Assembly (NCBI GenBank): GCA_963920525.1 | Contig: OY986435.1 | Coordinates: 270,911,574 to 270,975,573 of the forward strand | DNA from: Dichetophora obliterata | Lineage: Eukaryota > Arthropoda > Insecta > Diptera > Sciomyzidae | Length of the DNA: 64,000 nucleotides | Direction of reading: 5' to 3' | Shown: positions 1-12,250 of the stretch, one piece after another | How positions within the stretch are numbered: position 1 is the stretch's first letter | Layout of the letters: each line of letters opens with the position of its first letter | Position numbers and translations under genes: made by a program | Notes under the pieces: model-generated | Seen by the model: only the letters and a program-made list of their open reading frames with translations | What the model was told of the DNA's origin: nothing | Databases searched by the model: none

Positions 1-249
1 TAGCGACAAAAAGAAAGCACATTGAAATTTTTTAAATTTTTTTGAAAGCGATTAAAATTCAAAATTTGTATTTACTATTAAGCAATTAGATTTAAAAATT
101 TAATTAAAATATCTAGAAATTTCATTTAAAAATCTAACTTTTTGTTTAGAAAAAACAAAAACATATTCACTAGTACTACAAAAAGATAGCACAAGATTTT
201 CAAAAGCAAAAAATGATAAGAAATCAATATTTAAATTTCTGAAATTTGT

Positions 250-1125
250 TTTTTAAAACTTTAGTATGAAAATACTGAATGGTATTATATTGCCTATTAT
301 CGGCATAAACTTTCCTTGCAAGGTAACACCAACTTTTTCAATAATGTACAGGTCAGGTGATCGAGCGGGCCGCTCTAAAATTTCAATATCCTGTTCTCGA
401 AAGAAGTTTTTTTCTATTTTTGCTGTATGTACAGCAGCATTTTATTTTTTTATTTTTTTTTTTTTTGTTTTTAAGTTTCAGTTAATTGTGGCCAACGATT
501 TACTATTTCATTATCAATTCATTATCAATTCATTCTTGTGGGAACAAACTTAATTGCAGTCCTTCCAAAATGGCCAATTCCAGCCCATACCCCGTGTTGA
601 CGACGACTAAGAACACGCTCTTTCTTCTTCAAATCGTGGTAATGCTAAAAAGACATACCATCTGGACCGTCGAGATTACATTTTTTCGTCTGTGATTAAT
701 ACGCAGCGCTATCATTTTCTCCACTTAATCTGATGATCTTCAGCAAACTTCAATCTTACTGCTCGATGTTTCGCTGTAAGTGGCAATTTCCTTTGAAATT
801 TTTTGAGTAAAATTATAGTTGATTTTTTAAAATCCTTTGCACGTTGCAGACATGGATTTTCGCTCCAGCTGTTTCAGCAATTTTTCTGGCAGAGAGGTTA
901 GAATGTGAAGCTACCCGCTAAATGGCGCACTCATCTCGGCGTGTAACCACTCTTTTACATCCACTGCTAAAGGCTTTACCATAACTTGAAGGTTTTTTAA
1001 TAAATTTGTTATCACTTTGCGACTTTTGTTTAATTTTTTTACCATTTTACTAATTTTCATGTTTTTAAGTGTAGATTTAAAGCAACTTGCAATTTAGCAC
1101 TGTTAAGCTTTTTTCCACGTCCCAT
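250..1125 (-). pseudogene. Decayed Tc1/Tc3-like transposase
   Basis: Reading the minus strand from an ATG at 1125-1123 gives a start beginning MGRGKKL, as in Tc3-like transposases. Downstream come a helix-turn-helix-like stretch, then LTAKHRAVRLKFAEDH (near 770-730), a DEKK...LDGPDG block (near 690-650) matching the first catalytic region, and ARSPDLYIIEK (near 390-340) matching the family's SPDLNPIEN block. These blocks lie in different frames separated by stops, so the gene is dead. The DDE transposase family cuts and pastes DNA at TA sites. I could not place the terminal inverted repeats. Family assignment rests on block order and motif likeness from memory. Confidence 0.75.
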
Positions 1126-1202
1126 TTTAATTTACTTTGAAGCACTCTTACTTATTTAACGTATCAACTTTACTTTAAAAACTAAACTTGTTTTTTATTG
1201 TA

Positions 1203-2402
1203 TTACTAGCTGATATATCCGGTGTTACTCGGGGGAAAAAACGTAAAATTTTGATATTTAAGTTTTATTCGTTCAGAAGATCACGATTTTTAGCCTGAAA
1301 AAAATAAGCTTTTGACGTAAAGCGCATGGAAATATGCAAAATGGTTTTTTATCTTTCTAAGGAAACGGCGTTATTAGAAAAAGAAGTTGCACTAAACATT
1401 TGTGCAATCTTGAAAATATATGAATTTTTTGGTATCAAAATTAAGGTATTTTTTTAAAATTAATTAAACGAAGCTTTTCGCCAAAAAAAGTATGCTAGTT
1501 GGTTAATTTCTCTTACTAGTAAAAGGATGGAGGAAGCGTGGTCAAAACTAATTATGCCAAAGCATAATCTAAGATTCAAGTAAATTGTTTGTTAATTTGT
1601 TTTTATCAAGTAAAGTTTAAAATTTAAAATAAAGGTTAAAATAAAAAATGAAGAAATTTTTATGCCTTTAGAAAATTTGATTTTGATTATTAAATGCCAA
1701 AAAAGAGTTAGTTTTTGCAGTAAAGTATATTGAATTGAATTTAGCTTGTGTGGGCGAAGCCACGCCAAGTTTCCGATGCCCGTGCCTGTTCCCCAGCAGA
1801 AATGCCTTTCCAATAAGTAACTCCATGCTGAATTTCATTGTTATATGATATTTATTTCCAAAGCTATTCGATATCAAAAATTGAACTTATTTGGGCGGAG
1901 CCACACCCCCTTGTTCAATGACTGTCTCAGTTTTCTAGTAGAAGGATATCACAAGGATATCACCAAGTGGCAACTCTATACTAAATTTCATTATTATACG
2001 GCATTTAGTTCCAAAGCTATTCAATATCATAAATTTGAATTGTATGGGCGGTGCCACACCCCTTTGGCCCATACTTGCTCAATTTTAACAGTCGAAAGAC
2101 ACGACTAAATAGTACGTTTTTACCGAGTTTCATTAATGTGTGACTTATAGCCTGAAAGTTATACTGAAAATTTGGGCTGCTGCAAAAGTGCCACACCCTA
2201 CGTCCAACGCCCATAAAATTTTACCAGTAGAACGGCAAGTAAAAATTAAGGTCGAATACCGCATTCCTTTGCTGTGCGATCTGTCCGATATTATATATTC
2301 CTGAGTTTTCCAACAAAAAAAAAAAGATCAGTAAAATCGGTCCAGCCGTTCTTGAGTTATAAATGGTGTAACAAACCCGACTTTGTTTTATATATAGATT
2401 AC
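1203..2402. repeat. Dispersed repeat with internal ~140-bp units
   Basis: The segment opens with TTACTAGCTGATATATCC and closes after TATATATAGATTA, end-sequences I associate with a widespread insect non-coding element. Inside, a GC-rich block (tgggcg...gccac) recurs at 1751, 1892, 2045 and, diverged, 2173, a spacing of about 130-150 bp. Each block is preceded by a 'compare-with-symmetry' stretch such as ttccaaagctattc. No ORF is convincing. The class (non-autonomous LINE, SINE or DNA element) is unresolved. Confidence 0.5.
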
Positions 2403-3803
2403 CAGTTACTGATCTCAATCCATCATAATGTGCTATCATTTTGTCGCAGCATTTTTTCATATTTTGTAAACTAACGGTATTTTTTACAAAATGTTTAATC
2501 ATTGTGTGCTCAAAGTATCTAAAGAGCTTAACATTCAAAGTAAATTATATATATGAGGAAATGTTCAAGAGCTAACTTTTTGTCGTGGACTGTATATTTA
2601 ATAAAAGCGATAAGTTGTTTAAGAAATCATTCCAGATCCCACGTCGTTTGCTTAATCGTTTTCTATTTACGTATTTGTGATGCGAGAGTTTCAATAAATT
2701 CCATGTTGCTCTCTACTCTTCAATTTTTGTGCTCAGCTACACTCACAGAAATATTTGTTCATATTGACTAATTCCTAGGTTTAGTTGATAAATATTTTGT
2801 CAATATACAGTCAACAAAAGCTCTTGTCAATTGGATTTAAGGAAATATGTTTATATCATATTGACAAAATTGTATTTTGTTTATTTGATAAATGGATGCT
2901 TTGATTTGATATTAGCTTTTATCTCTAATATCGCGTTTTAATTATTGATTTGATTAAACAATCTGTCAATATGATTACAGAATATTTCAACATAAAAAAA
3001 TGGTTTGTTGAATAGAAAAAGGCTTTTCTATTAAATTTAATAGCAAAATGTTTTGTTGTTCTGATAAAAATATTTTATCATATTTTATATATAATAAACA
3101 TATAAAATTTGACATATAATAAGCACATTAGTTATAAATATAATTCTGGAATTCACAAAGGTTGATGTCCATGATATTCGTTATAAGCGCTGTTTATATT
3201 ATTATAAATCACTGTATTGTTAACATTGCTGCTCACATTGTGAATTGTTATAGTGTGGACAGCACTTATAACGAATAGCACGAATAATCTCAACAAATAA
3301 TGGAAATAAATAATAATTTAATGCAAATAAATAAATAACCAAAACTCCTGCCGAATTCGTTGGAAAAAAATTCAATTTGTAGTCACCGCTAATGATAAAT
3401 GCATTTAGAAACTCAGCCAAAAATATAGAAGTTCCTCATATGTCGAAGTTGCATTTTGTGCACTTGAAAACTAGAAAAATTTATTTCGCAATAATTATTA
3501 TTATTTACTATTTAGGGTAATTAGCTTCCACACACTTTAAAGATTGCACTGGACTTTTAAGCTTTCCTGAATTTTATCTCCTTTACTTTATTTTGTACTT
3601 GATCTGAAAAGGTAAATGACGCCACCGAAATACCAAGCATTTCTTTCTGTTGTCATGATTAAAGGTATTTTGAAATTGATAATCCATTTTATCATTATGA
3701 AATGGAAATTTTGTCCATTTGACTCAACCGATTATCAATAACATTAATTATTTCTTCAGTATAACAAATCTATTTATCAAGCCAACAAAGTAGCTTGTTA
3801 AAA

Positions 3804-3805
<2 letters not shown>

Positions 3806-3835
<30 letters not shown>

Positions 3836-5830
3836 AAATTAATTAATTAAGTACAATAAGACTTAGTCTTTTATAGTACATCAATGAACATATTATAACA
3901 ACATTAAAAAACTTAAATTAAAAATGAAAAAATTACAATAAAAATTATATTACAATAATAAAATATGCAAATAAATAAACATTATAGTTAATTTAAATCA
4001 AATCAAATAAAATGAAAGCTGAATTAAGTTATTAATTAAAAATTTAAAAACTAAAATGTAAGAAAAGATAGGGTACGGGAAAGAAATAGTAGAACGGAAC
4101 ATCAGAATAGAATATAAATTATAAATAGGAAAGAAAAGAAGAAAAAGAGATTTAATTCAAGAAACGAAATATTTAAAAATGGCTCGTTTGAAGTCGTTGC
4201 TCGAAGTTAATTGCTTAATATTAATTGGCAAGGAGTTCCAAATTCTAATTATGCTAATAAAAAAGTACCTACTTGTATTAAGATAATTATGCCTAGGGAC
4301 AATAAAATTAATACATCTGACGGACTGAAAAAAATTAAGTTTATCATAAAGATATTCTGGACGTTTTATATATATTAGTCGATGCAAAAAAATGAGGTTA
4401 CGAATTTTAAGATAGTCTAATAAATCACATCCCAATATATTTTTACTTTTCGCAGAAATGTGATCATACCGATGTACACCATAGACATATCTTGCTGCGC
4501 TGTTAAACGCTACTACAAGTTTGTGTAGTGACTGTGAGTCAAGTTGACAAAAAACAGTTTCAGAAAAAGATATAAGAGGCATTATAAGTTGCACAACAAG
4601 TCTGCGGCGAGTTTCAATTGGGGTATAGGCAAAGGAGAGTCGTAAATTTCTAAGGGTTCCATATATTTTTCCTACAGTATTATTTATATGGTCAGTACAA
4701 GTTAGATTAGAGTTCATTATAAAGCCCAGATTTTTAGTCTTTTCAACAATTTCTAATTGGTCAAAACCAATAAATAATGGCGGAATGTCGACAAAGCTAG
4801 AGCAATTTCTAGCAACTGCCATAACTTTGGATTTTAAAGGGTTTATTACCAGCGAGTTAGCTACAGCCCAATTATTAATAAATAATAAGTCTGAGTTAAG
4901 TCTGAAGCTTAAATCTTCTAAGAGGCCAACAGGACGAGACAGGTACAGCTGAATGTCATCAGCATATGCATGAATAGAAGCATATTTACTTACTTCAAAA
5001 ATGTCATTTAGAAAAATTGAAAATAAAAGAGGACCTAAGATGGATCCCTGTGGAACACCAGTGTTAATGGTTTTGAAAGATGAAAAATTGTTTCCTACTT
5101 TAACTCTTTGTGTTCTTCCGTTTAAATAATGTCTTATTAGACTAGTTGCATTATGACTAAAATTGAAGTACATAGCTAGTTTCTGACAAAGCAAAGTATG
5201 ATTAACAGTATCAAAGGCTTTCGAAAAATCAATAAGACACAGCAGTGTTATACAATTTTGGTCATACGCTATCCTGATATCGTCAGTAATTTTTAATATC
5301 GCTGTCGAGCAGCTATGTCCAGATCGAAAACCTGACTGAAAAGGCGATAGGAGTTTGTTTTCATTTAAAAATTGAGAAATTTGGTCCGCCATGATCTTTT
5401 CGAGCACCTTTCCTAATGCAGGCAGTATGCTTATTGGTCTGTAGTCTTTATAGTCTGATGCGTTTCCAGTTTTAGGTATCGGAGTCACTGTGGCAGTTTT
5501 CCACATGTTTGGGTACTGCGAGCTAGATAAACTACAATTAATAATGTGGGTCAAAGGTCCAATTATAAAAGGAAGAACAATTTTAATAAATTTAATTGGC
5601 ATCCCATCAACTCCAACAGCGTTGGATTTTATCTGCATTATACATTTCGTAACAAAGTTTACGTCGACAGGAGTGAATGCAAACGAAGGAAAAATAAAAT
5701 TCCTTTGTATCAAAGATGAGTTTTCGTAGTTGGTACTTGTACTTGGGGTACTCAAGAAAAAAGCATTGATGAAAATGATTAAAATGATGAAATTTTATTC
5801 CGATTGACTGACGAGTCTGTCAGCGTGAAT
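3806..5830 (-). mobile_element. 5'-truncated Jockey/CR1-type LINE with (TAA)n tail
   Basis: The minus-strand reverse-transcriptase ORF is followed by about 320 bp of 3'UTR and ends in a (TAA)n run, seen as (TTA)n at 3806-3837 on the plus strand. The 5' part (endonuclease, ORF1) is absent, as is usual for LINE insertions. A stop in the same frame near 5800 suggests the truncation or junction lies around 5760-5830; I could not fix it, nor find a clean target-site duplication. Confidence 0.7.
4157..5755 (-). CDS. LINE reverse transcriptase (partial, uninterrupted)
   Basis: A 532-residue frame with no stop encodes most of a non-LTR reverse transcriptase. In order it shows GVDGMPIKF, PIPKTG...YRPISIL, LIDFSKAFDTVNH, GVPQGSILGPLLF and the catalytic YADD (codons at 4966-4955, minus strand), followed by the thumb region. 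A hydrophobic, arginine-rich tail ends in FVS with no RNase H domain, which fits the Jockey/CR1 group rather than I, R1 or LOA. The enzyme copies LINE RNA into nicked chromosomal DNA. The N-terminal endonuclease is missing, so this copy cannot move alone. The uninterrupted frame suggests a fairly recent insertion. The listed ATG is simply the first one in frame; the open frame continues slightly upstream. Confidence 0.85.
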   Translation of the reverse strand: MSTPSTSTNYENSSLIQRNFIFPSFAFTPVDVNFVTKCIMQIKSNAVGVDGMPIKFIKIVLPFIIGPLTHIINCSLSSSQYPNMWKTATVTPIPKTGNASDYKDYRPISILPALGKVLEKIMADQISQFLNENKLLSPFQSGFRSGHSCSTAILKITDDIRIAYDQNCITLLCLIDFSKAFDTVNHTLLCQKLAMYFNFSHNATSLIRHYLNGRTQRVKVGNNFSSFKTINTGVPQGSILGPLLFSIFLNDIFEVSKYASIHAYADDIQLYLSRPVGLLEDLSFRLNSDLLFINNWAVANSLVINPLKSKVMAVARNCSSFVDIPPLFIGFDQLEIVEKTKNLGFIMNSNLTCTDHINNTVGKIYGTLRNLRLSFAYTPIETRRRLVVQLIMPLISFSETVFCQLDSQSLHKLVVAFNSAARYVYGVHRYDHISAKSKNILGCDLLDYLKIRNLIFLHRLIYIKRPEYLYDKLNFFQSVRCINFIVPRHNYLNTSRYFFISIIRIWNSLPINIKQLTSSNDFKRAIFKYFVS

Positions 5831-6035
5831 AAGCTTAAACCAAGTTAACAAACTTATATTTCAAGCTAGTAAAACAAAATCCTCAAAACAACACATTGAA
5901 TTTGTTGCTGTTTGTAGTCAAATGGATAAAGTTTCTTTTGAATTGACGAAAAAATAATGCATTATTGATAAAATTGAATTGATTGGAAAATTTAGTTTTG
6001 TTATCAACTTTACCAAGAATATTTCTTTGAGTGTA

Positions 6036-7411
6036 GTACAGTGACTCTTTATATGCTCTGCTAGCATATCGACAAAAAAACAGATGAGCCTCGAGTAATG
6101 CGAAAAGTGAGCTGTGCTCCAAAGCAAAACAAAAGAAGAAAGTTTCTTATTTTTTTGACACGTATTGTCTTAAGGAGATTGATAAAAAACGTCCGTGGTG
6201 AAGACACGATGCTAAAGCACTAAACTATAACTCATTTTAAGAACATGAGAAACAATTGCAAGTTTTATGTAAACTTCTGCCAGATTCTGCATTAGTAGAT
6301 TCTCCATTTTTGTATTAGAATACTACACTTGAAGTTGCGCGCACAAAATTGTCATTTGCACAGTGAAACGAAGGGCATTATTTGCTTTGTGTCTCACATA
6401 AGCAAAACATTTTTGCAAGACAACTCATATGCTTCAAGCCTAAAATAGCCAAAATATGGTAAAAGCATGTCAAGCACAAAAATAACCAACCCAATTTAAA
6501 GCCAAATAGATAAAAAAACGAACGAAAAAAAAGACCTTCAACCAAGAGCATCACTTTAAACAAGAGCAAGTGCAATAAATGTCAAAAGATGCTCGTGATT
6601 AATCCTAATCAAAATAAATATATCTATACAGAAATTTAGTAGCTGTCATAAGCAGCAGAAACAAATATTAGATAAGATGATATCTCATAGCTGAAGAAAA
6701 ACGGAAAATTGGAAAAAAATGCAAATTTTTGTGCGAATTTTTTTTTGAACCTTGAATAGCGGTAACATTTTAGTAAATAGCAAAAGTATTTTAAAAATAA
6801 ATGCGATGAAGAGTGAGAGTGAGTGAATCATGAATGGCTGCAAACAAGCTGAAATTAGTTTTTTTTTTTGTTTATAAGTTGCGCGCTTTTTGCGGGTTTC
6901 CAATTTTGTTATTTCCAGAGCAAAGCTTTGCTTCCGAAGCACGACCAACCGAGTGGGTTTACTGCTTTTAAAACAAAAACAAAAACAACAACAATGCAAA
7001 TGAAAAACCATAATAATTATATGAAGCACGTTCGTGAGGCAGCAAAAGTAGTGGCCAGTGTAGCCAACGCGGCATGCCAACCATGAAATAACAAATATCA
7101 ACACTGAATAAACACAAACGTTCACACTTGAACGTTGTTCGTTGTTTGTAGGAAGCAGTTTGTTTAAGTTTTTGTTGTTGCTGTTGTTTGTTTTGGCCTG
7201 TGTTTACATTTTAATTTTGGCTTCCGCGTTGTCATAATTACAACAGTTTGTTTTGACGTTTGCATGTCAGTCTTAATTTATAATATTTCATTTTAAAATG
7301 CCGCGCCTGATTTTGTGCGCATATATAAAAAACCATAAACAAACACACACACACACACACACACAGTGCCTGTCCAGGAGCTTTAGGCGCCCTCGTTCGA
7401 ATTCAATCATA
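6036..7411. other. Flanking DNA, no gene recognised
   Basis: AT-rich sequence with A- and T-runs and only short ORFs. A (CA)n microsatellite lies at 7342-7365. A TATA-like run (gcatatataaaa, about 7318-7330) sits about 90 bp upstream of the BEL element, but I see no gene attached to it. Confidence 0.5.
7342..7365. repeat. (CA)n microsatellite
   Basis: About 12 perfect CA dinucleotides just upstream of the BEL insertion site. Confidence 0.95.
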
Positions 7412-7416
7412 CTCCC

Positions 7417-7852
7417 TGTTGACGTCGTCAAACCTGTGCTCGTTTCACCCCTGGATGAACAACAGCTTATTAAACAAACCCACCACGGTACGGTCCGACC
7501 TTTACGTGCCATCATGCATTTTAACCACCGAGACTTCCGCCTCTTGTGTGTTCAGCTGGGAAGCCATCAACATCTTTTAATCGCCTGCTCTCTACAATCT
7601 GGTATTATTATTAAACACTTACATTTATATATTTTGATCTACTTAAATCTACTTAAACTTAACTATTATTTGGTGAAATTATTCTTAAATACTTAAAATA
7701 TAATCATTATAAAACTTTCTTAATAATCTCCAAACTCGGCTGTAAATTTACACCTACAATAAATACCATTCTACATATAAACTTGCGGAGTTCATTATTT
7801 GGACATTCGAATCATCAACAATTGCTCAGCTCATTCCCCCATCGCCTAAATA
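7417..7852 (+). repeat. 5' LTR (436 bp) with extra GT...AG segment
   Basis: The LTR starts TGTTGACGTCGTC and ends CCTAAATA. The first 185 bp equal the 3' LTR exactly and the last 23 bp match with one substitution. Between them lies a 228-bp AT-rich segment (7602-7829) that begins GT, ends CAG and is absent from the 3' LTR. It contains AATAAA (7758-7763), so if the long form is ancestral it carries the likely polyadenylation signal. Read as an intron, its donor (CTG|GTATTA) is weak and its pyrimidine tract poor. Confidence 0.9.
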
Positions 7853-8416
7853 TTGGTCCTTCGAAAAACTGCGAACGCGCTTGGATTATCCCCACGCACC
7901 AATTGACATTCATCAAATCTACAATCTGCAATGTACCTACCACGTGAACGCACCCAGAAAATACACCAAAAAAAGCCAACGAGTAGGAAACCCAACTCAA
8001 GGTAATTACTCGTTTTTAATATTCTTATACACACATACGTATTTGCAACAAAGCGTGCAAGTGTGGTGACAACTTGATACACAAAATTATTCGTTAAGTA
8101 GCTAATCTGCAAGAAAAATTAAAACTAAACTAAATTGTGCATTCCTTTCAAAACAAAAAACTCATAAAAACTGCTTTAGTTTGCGCTAAAGCAAAGTGAC
8201 ATGTGAAGTGTGGTTGTGAGCGTGTATGACAAAAAGAATAAAATAAAAAATAACCAAAAGCGACAACGGTGACGAAGGCGCTTGCGAAAAGTGCAGTTCG
8301 TGGCCCAAAGAAACAGCAGCACCACGAGAAGCGCAGAGTGGTTTCCATGCGGCATTGGCTGGCATGCGATTGAATGCATCAAAATCAACAACAGATTGCA
8401 ACATTTCAAGGATGCG
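7853..8416 (+). other. BEL leader exon with two start codons and splice donor
   Basis: The leader ends GATGCG|GTGAGT, a near-consensus fly splice donor (intron from 8417). Close to the end are an upstream mini-ORF (ATG 8347, TGA 8371-8373), ATG 8364 and ATG 8374. The last directly follows the mini-ORF stop. ATG 8364 leaves two bases at the donor and would continue in frame after an acceptor at 17932, into the zinc-knuckle ORF. ATG 8374 leaves one base and would continue in frame after an acceptor at 12520, into Gag-Pol. A second possible donor (CAAG|GTAATT) lies at 8002. All splicing is predicted from sequence only. Confidence 0.6.
7854..7864 (+). other. tRNA primer-binding site
   Basis: TGGTCCTTCGA begins one base after the 5' LTR and would pair with a tRNA 3' end of the form ...AGGACCA. 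Position and the leading TGG are as expected for first-strand priming. The tRNA is not identified. Confidence 0.8.
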
Positions 8417-8552
8417 GTGAGTGATTTGTATTGGCAAAATAATATGGACAATTTCAAACATTGTCCTAAGAAAGTCGCATATAAGATTCCAACATAACCT
8501 CAAAAAACACACACACACAATCACATGAGACCGTGCACACCCAACATTCAAT

Positions 8553-11500
8553 TGCTAATATTCGATAATTTATTCTTTCTCGAACTATTTTATCGATAAT
8601 TTAAGAATTTTCTCGTTTACTGTTCTGAACAAATCTAACACATCCGAAGTGTTGGCGTTTGGAACTTTAAAAATTTTTTCGAAATATTTCTCAACAATAT
8701 TCGATAACTTTTTTCTTTTCTCGAACTATTTTGTCGATAATTTAAAAATTCTCTCGTTTACTTTTCTGAACAAGTCTAACACATCCGAAGTGTTGGCGTT
8801 TGGAACTTTAAAAATTTTTTTTCGAAATATTTCTCAATAATATTCGATAATTTTCTTTTCTCGAACTATTTTGTCGATAATTTAAAAATTCTCTCGTTTA
8901 CTTTTCTGAACAAGTCTAACACATCCGAAGTGTTGGCGTTTGGAACTTTAAAAATTTTTTTCGAAATATTTCTCAATAATATTCGATAATTTTCTTTTCT
9001 CGAACTATTTTGTCGATAATTTAAAAATTCTCTCGTTTACTTTTCTGAACAAGTCTAACACTTCCGAAGTGTTGGCGTTTGGAACTTTAAAATTTTTTTT
9101 CGAAATATTTCTCAACAATATTCGATAATTTTCTTGGATCATTTAAAAATTTTTTCGAAATATTTCTCAACAATATTCGATAACTTTTTTCTTTTCTCGA
9201 ACTATTTTGTCGATAATTTAAAAATTCTCTCGTTTACTTTTCTGAACAAGTCTAACACATCCGAAGTGTTGGCGTTTGGAACTTTAAAAATTTTTTTTCG
9301 AAATATTTCTCAATAATATTCGATAATTTTCTTTTCTCGAACTATTTTGTCGATAATTTAAAAATTCTCTCGTTTACTTTTCTGAACAAGTCTAACACAT
9401 CCGAAGTGTTGGCGTTTGGAACTTTAAAAAATTTTTTTCGAAATATTTCTCAATAATATTCGATAATTTTCTTTTCTCGAACTATTTTGTCGATAATTTA
9501 AAAATTCTCTCGTTTACTTTTCTGAACAAGTCTAACACTTCCGAAGTGTTGGCGTTTGGAACTTTAAAATTTTTTTCGAAATATTTCTCAACAATATTCG
9601 ATAATTTTCTTGGATCATTTAAAAAAATTTTCGAAATATTTCTCAACAATATTCGATAATTTTTCTTGGAACATTTAAAAATTTTCGAAATATTTCTCAA
9701 CAATATTCGATAATTTTCTTGGAGCATTTAACAATTTTTCGAAATATTTCTCAACAATATTCGATAATTTTCTTGGATCATTTAAAAAAAATTTTCGAAA
9801 TATTTCTCAACAATATTCGATAATTTTTCTTGGAACATTTAAAAATTTTCGAAATATTTCTCAACAATATTCGATAATTTTCTTGGAGCATTTAACAATT
9901 TTTCGAAATATTTCTCAACAATATTCGATAATTTTCTTGGATCATTTAAAAAATTTTGAAATATTTCTCAACAATATTCGATAATTTTCTTGGATCATTT
10001 AAAAATTTTTGAAATATTTCTCAACAATATTCGATAATTTTTCTTGGAACATTTAAACATTTTCGAAATATTTCTCAACAATATTCGATAATTTTTCTTG
10101 GAACATTAAAAAATTTTTGAAATATTTCTCAACAATATTCGATAATTTTCTTGGAGCATTTAACAATTTTCGAAATATTTCTCAACAATATTCGATAATT
10201 TTCTTGGATCATTTAAAAATTTTGAAATATTTCTCAACAATATTCGATAATTTTCTTGGATCATTTAAAAATTTTGAAATATTTCTCAACAATATTCGAT
10301 AATTTTCTTGGATCATTTAAAAATTTTTGAAATATTTCTCAACAATATTCGATAATTTTTCTTGGAACATTTAAACATTTTCGAAATATTTCTCAACAAT
10401 ATTCGATAATTTTTCTTGGAACATTAAAAAATTTTTGAAATATTTCTCAACAATATTCGATAATTTTCTTGGAGCATTTAACAATTTTTCGAAATATTTC
10501 TCAACAATATTCGATAATTTTCTTGGATCATTTAAAAATTTTTGAAATATTTCTCAACAATATTCGATAATTTTTCTTGGAACATTTAAAAATTTTTTGA
10601 AATATTTCTCTACAATATTCGAAAACTTTTTCTTTTCTCGAACTATTTTGTCGATAATTTAAAAATTCTCTCGTTTACTTTTCTGAACAAGTCTAACACA
10701 TCCGAAGTGTTGGCGTTTGGAACTTTAAAAATTTTTTTTCGAAATATTTCTCAATAATATTCGATAATTTTCTTTTCTCGAACTATTTTGTCGATAATTT
10801 AAAAATTCTCTCGTTTACTTTTCTGAACAAGTCTAACACTTCCGAAGTGTTGGCGTTTGGAACATTTTCAAAATTTTTTCGAAATATTTCTCTACAATAT
10901 TCGAAAACTTTTTCTTTTCTCGAACTATTTTGTCGATAATTTAAAAATTCTCTCGTTTACTTTTCTGAACAAGTCTAACACATCCGAAGTGTTGGCGTTT
11001 GGAACTTTAAAAATTTTTTTCGGAATATTTCTCAATAATATTCGATAATTTTCTTTTCTCGAACTATTTTGTCGATAATTTAAAAATTCTCTCGTTTACT
11101 TTTCTGAACAAGTCTAACACATCCGAAGTGTTGGCGTTTGGAACTTCAAAATTTTTTCGAAATATTTCTCTACAATATTCGAAAACTTTTTCTTTTCTCG
11201 AACTATTTTGTCGATAATTTAAAAATTCTCTCGTTTACTTTTCTGAACAAGTCTAACACATCCGAAGTGTTGGCGTTTGGAACTTTAAAAATTTTTTTTC
11301 GAAATATTTCTCAATAATATTCGATAATTTTCTTTTCTCGAACTATTTTGTCGATAATTTAAAAATTCTCTCGTTTACTTTTCTGAACAAGTCTAACACA
11401 TCCGAAGTGTTGGCGTTTGGAACTTTAAAAATTTTTTTCGAAATATTTCTCAATAATATTCGATAATTTTCTTTTCTCGAACTATTTTGTCGATAATTTA

Positions 11501-12250
11501 AAAATTCTCTCGTTTACTTTTCTGAACAAGTCTAACACTTCCGAAGTGTTGGCGTTTGGAACTTTAAAATTTTTTTCGAAATATTTCTCAACAATATTCG
11601 ATAATTTTCTTGGATCATTTAAAAAAATTTTCGAAATATTTCTCAACAATATTCGATAATTTTTCTTGGAACATTTAAAAATTTTCGAAATATTTCTCAA
11701 CAATATTCGATAATTTTCTTGGAGCATTTAACAATTTTTCGAAATATTTCTCAACAATATTCGATAATTTTCTTGGATCATTTAAAAAAATTTTCGAAAT
11801 ATTTCTCAACAATATTCGATAATTTTTCTTGGAACATTTAAAAATTTTCGAAATATTTCTCAACAATATTCGATAATTTTCTTGGAGCATTTAACAATTT
11901 TTCGAAATATTTCTCAACAATATTCGATAATTTTCTTGGATCATTTAAAAAATTTTGAAATATTTCTCAACAATATTCGATAATTTTTCTTGGAACATTT
12001 AAAAATTTTTCGAAATATTTCTCAACAATATTCGATAATTTTCTTGGAGCATTTAACAATTTTTTGAAATATTTCTCAACAATATTCAATAATTTTCTTG
12101 GAGCATTTAACAATTTTTCGAAAATATTTCTCAACAATATTCGATAATTTTTCTTGGAACATTTAAAAATATTGTCGAAATATTTCTCAACAATATTCGA
12201 TAATCGTTTCTTCTTCTCGAACTATTTAGTCGATAATTTAAAAACACTCT
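8553..12250. repeat. Satellite-like tandem array within BEL leader intron
   Basis: Two unit types alternate. Long units of 139-141 bp carry tccgaagtgttggcg; the first block has seven (8643, 8784, 8924, 9063, 9260, 9400, 9540) and the second has seven (10701 to 11540). Short units of 54-56 bp (ttctcaacaatattcgat core, then cttggagc/atc) number roughly 18 after the first block and 11 after the second. The long unit is a short core plus about 84 bp. Blocks at 9481-9770 and 11481-11770 are the same with exactly 2000 bp offset, showing a higher-order duplication. Degenerate units run on to about 12410. The array encodes nothing; ORFs in it are translations of the repeat. Confidence 0.95.

Larger units (their letters stand above)
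2740..6033. mobile_element. CAC-ended DNA element split by a LINE
   Basis: Left end CACTCACAGAAATATT (2740) and the inverse of right end CACTCAAAGAAATATT (to 6033) match at 15 of 16 positions, and both ends are flanked by TA. The interior has repeated motifs of the ttgataaat/ttatcaa type and a central hairpin (arms near 3177-3194 and 3264-3282, containing attcgttataagc). The LINE at about 3806-5830 lies inside. A 66-codon minus frame at 3220-3420 may be a coding relic but I do not recognise it. The superfamily is unknown. Confidence 0.6.

Noticed and set aside
7298..7696. 132-codon ORF across the 5' LTR and a 95-codon partner in the 3' LTR (18406-18693)
   Set aside because: The shared peptide is just the LTR read in one frame. 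It starts in unrelated flank in each case and shows no motif.
7602..7829. Extra 5' LTR segment as a nested transposon
   Set aside because: It has no terminal repeats and no duplicated target bases at the junctions, so insertion is less likely than splicing or deletion.
8649..11890. Several 60-81-codon ORFs in the array, some identical at 2000 bp offset
   Set aside because: They are translations of the tandem unit, rich in F, N and K, with no function implied.
8553..12250. Regular repeats resembling a CRISPR array
   Set aside because: Units are contiguous without unique spacers, vary in length, and sit in a eukaryotic retrotransposon.
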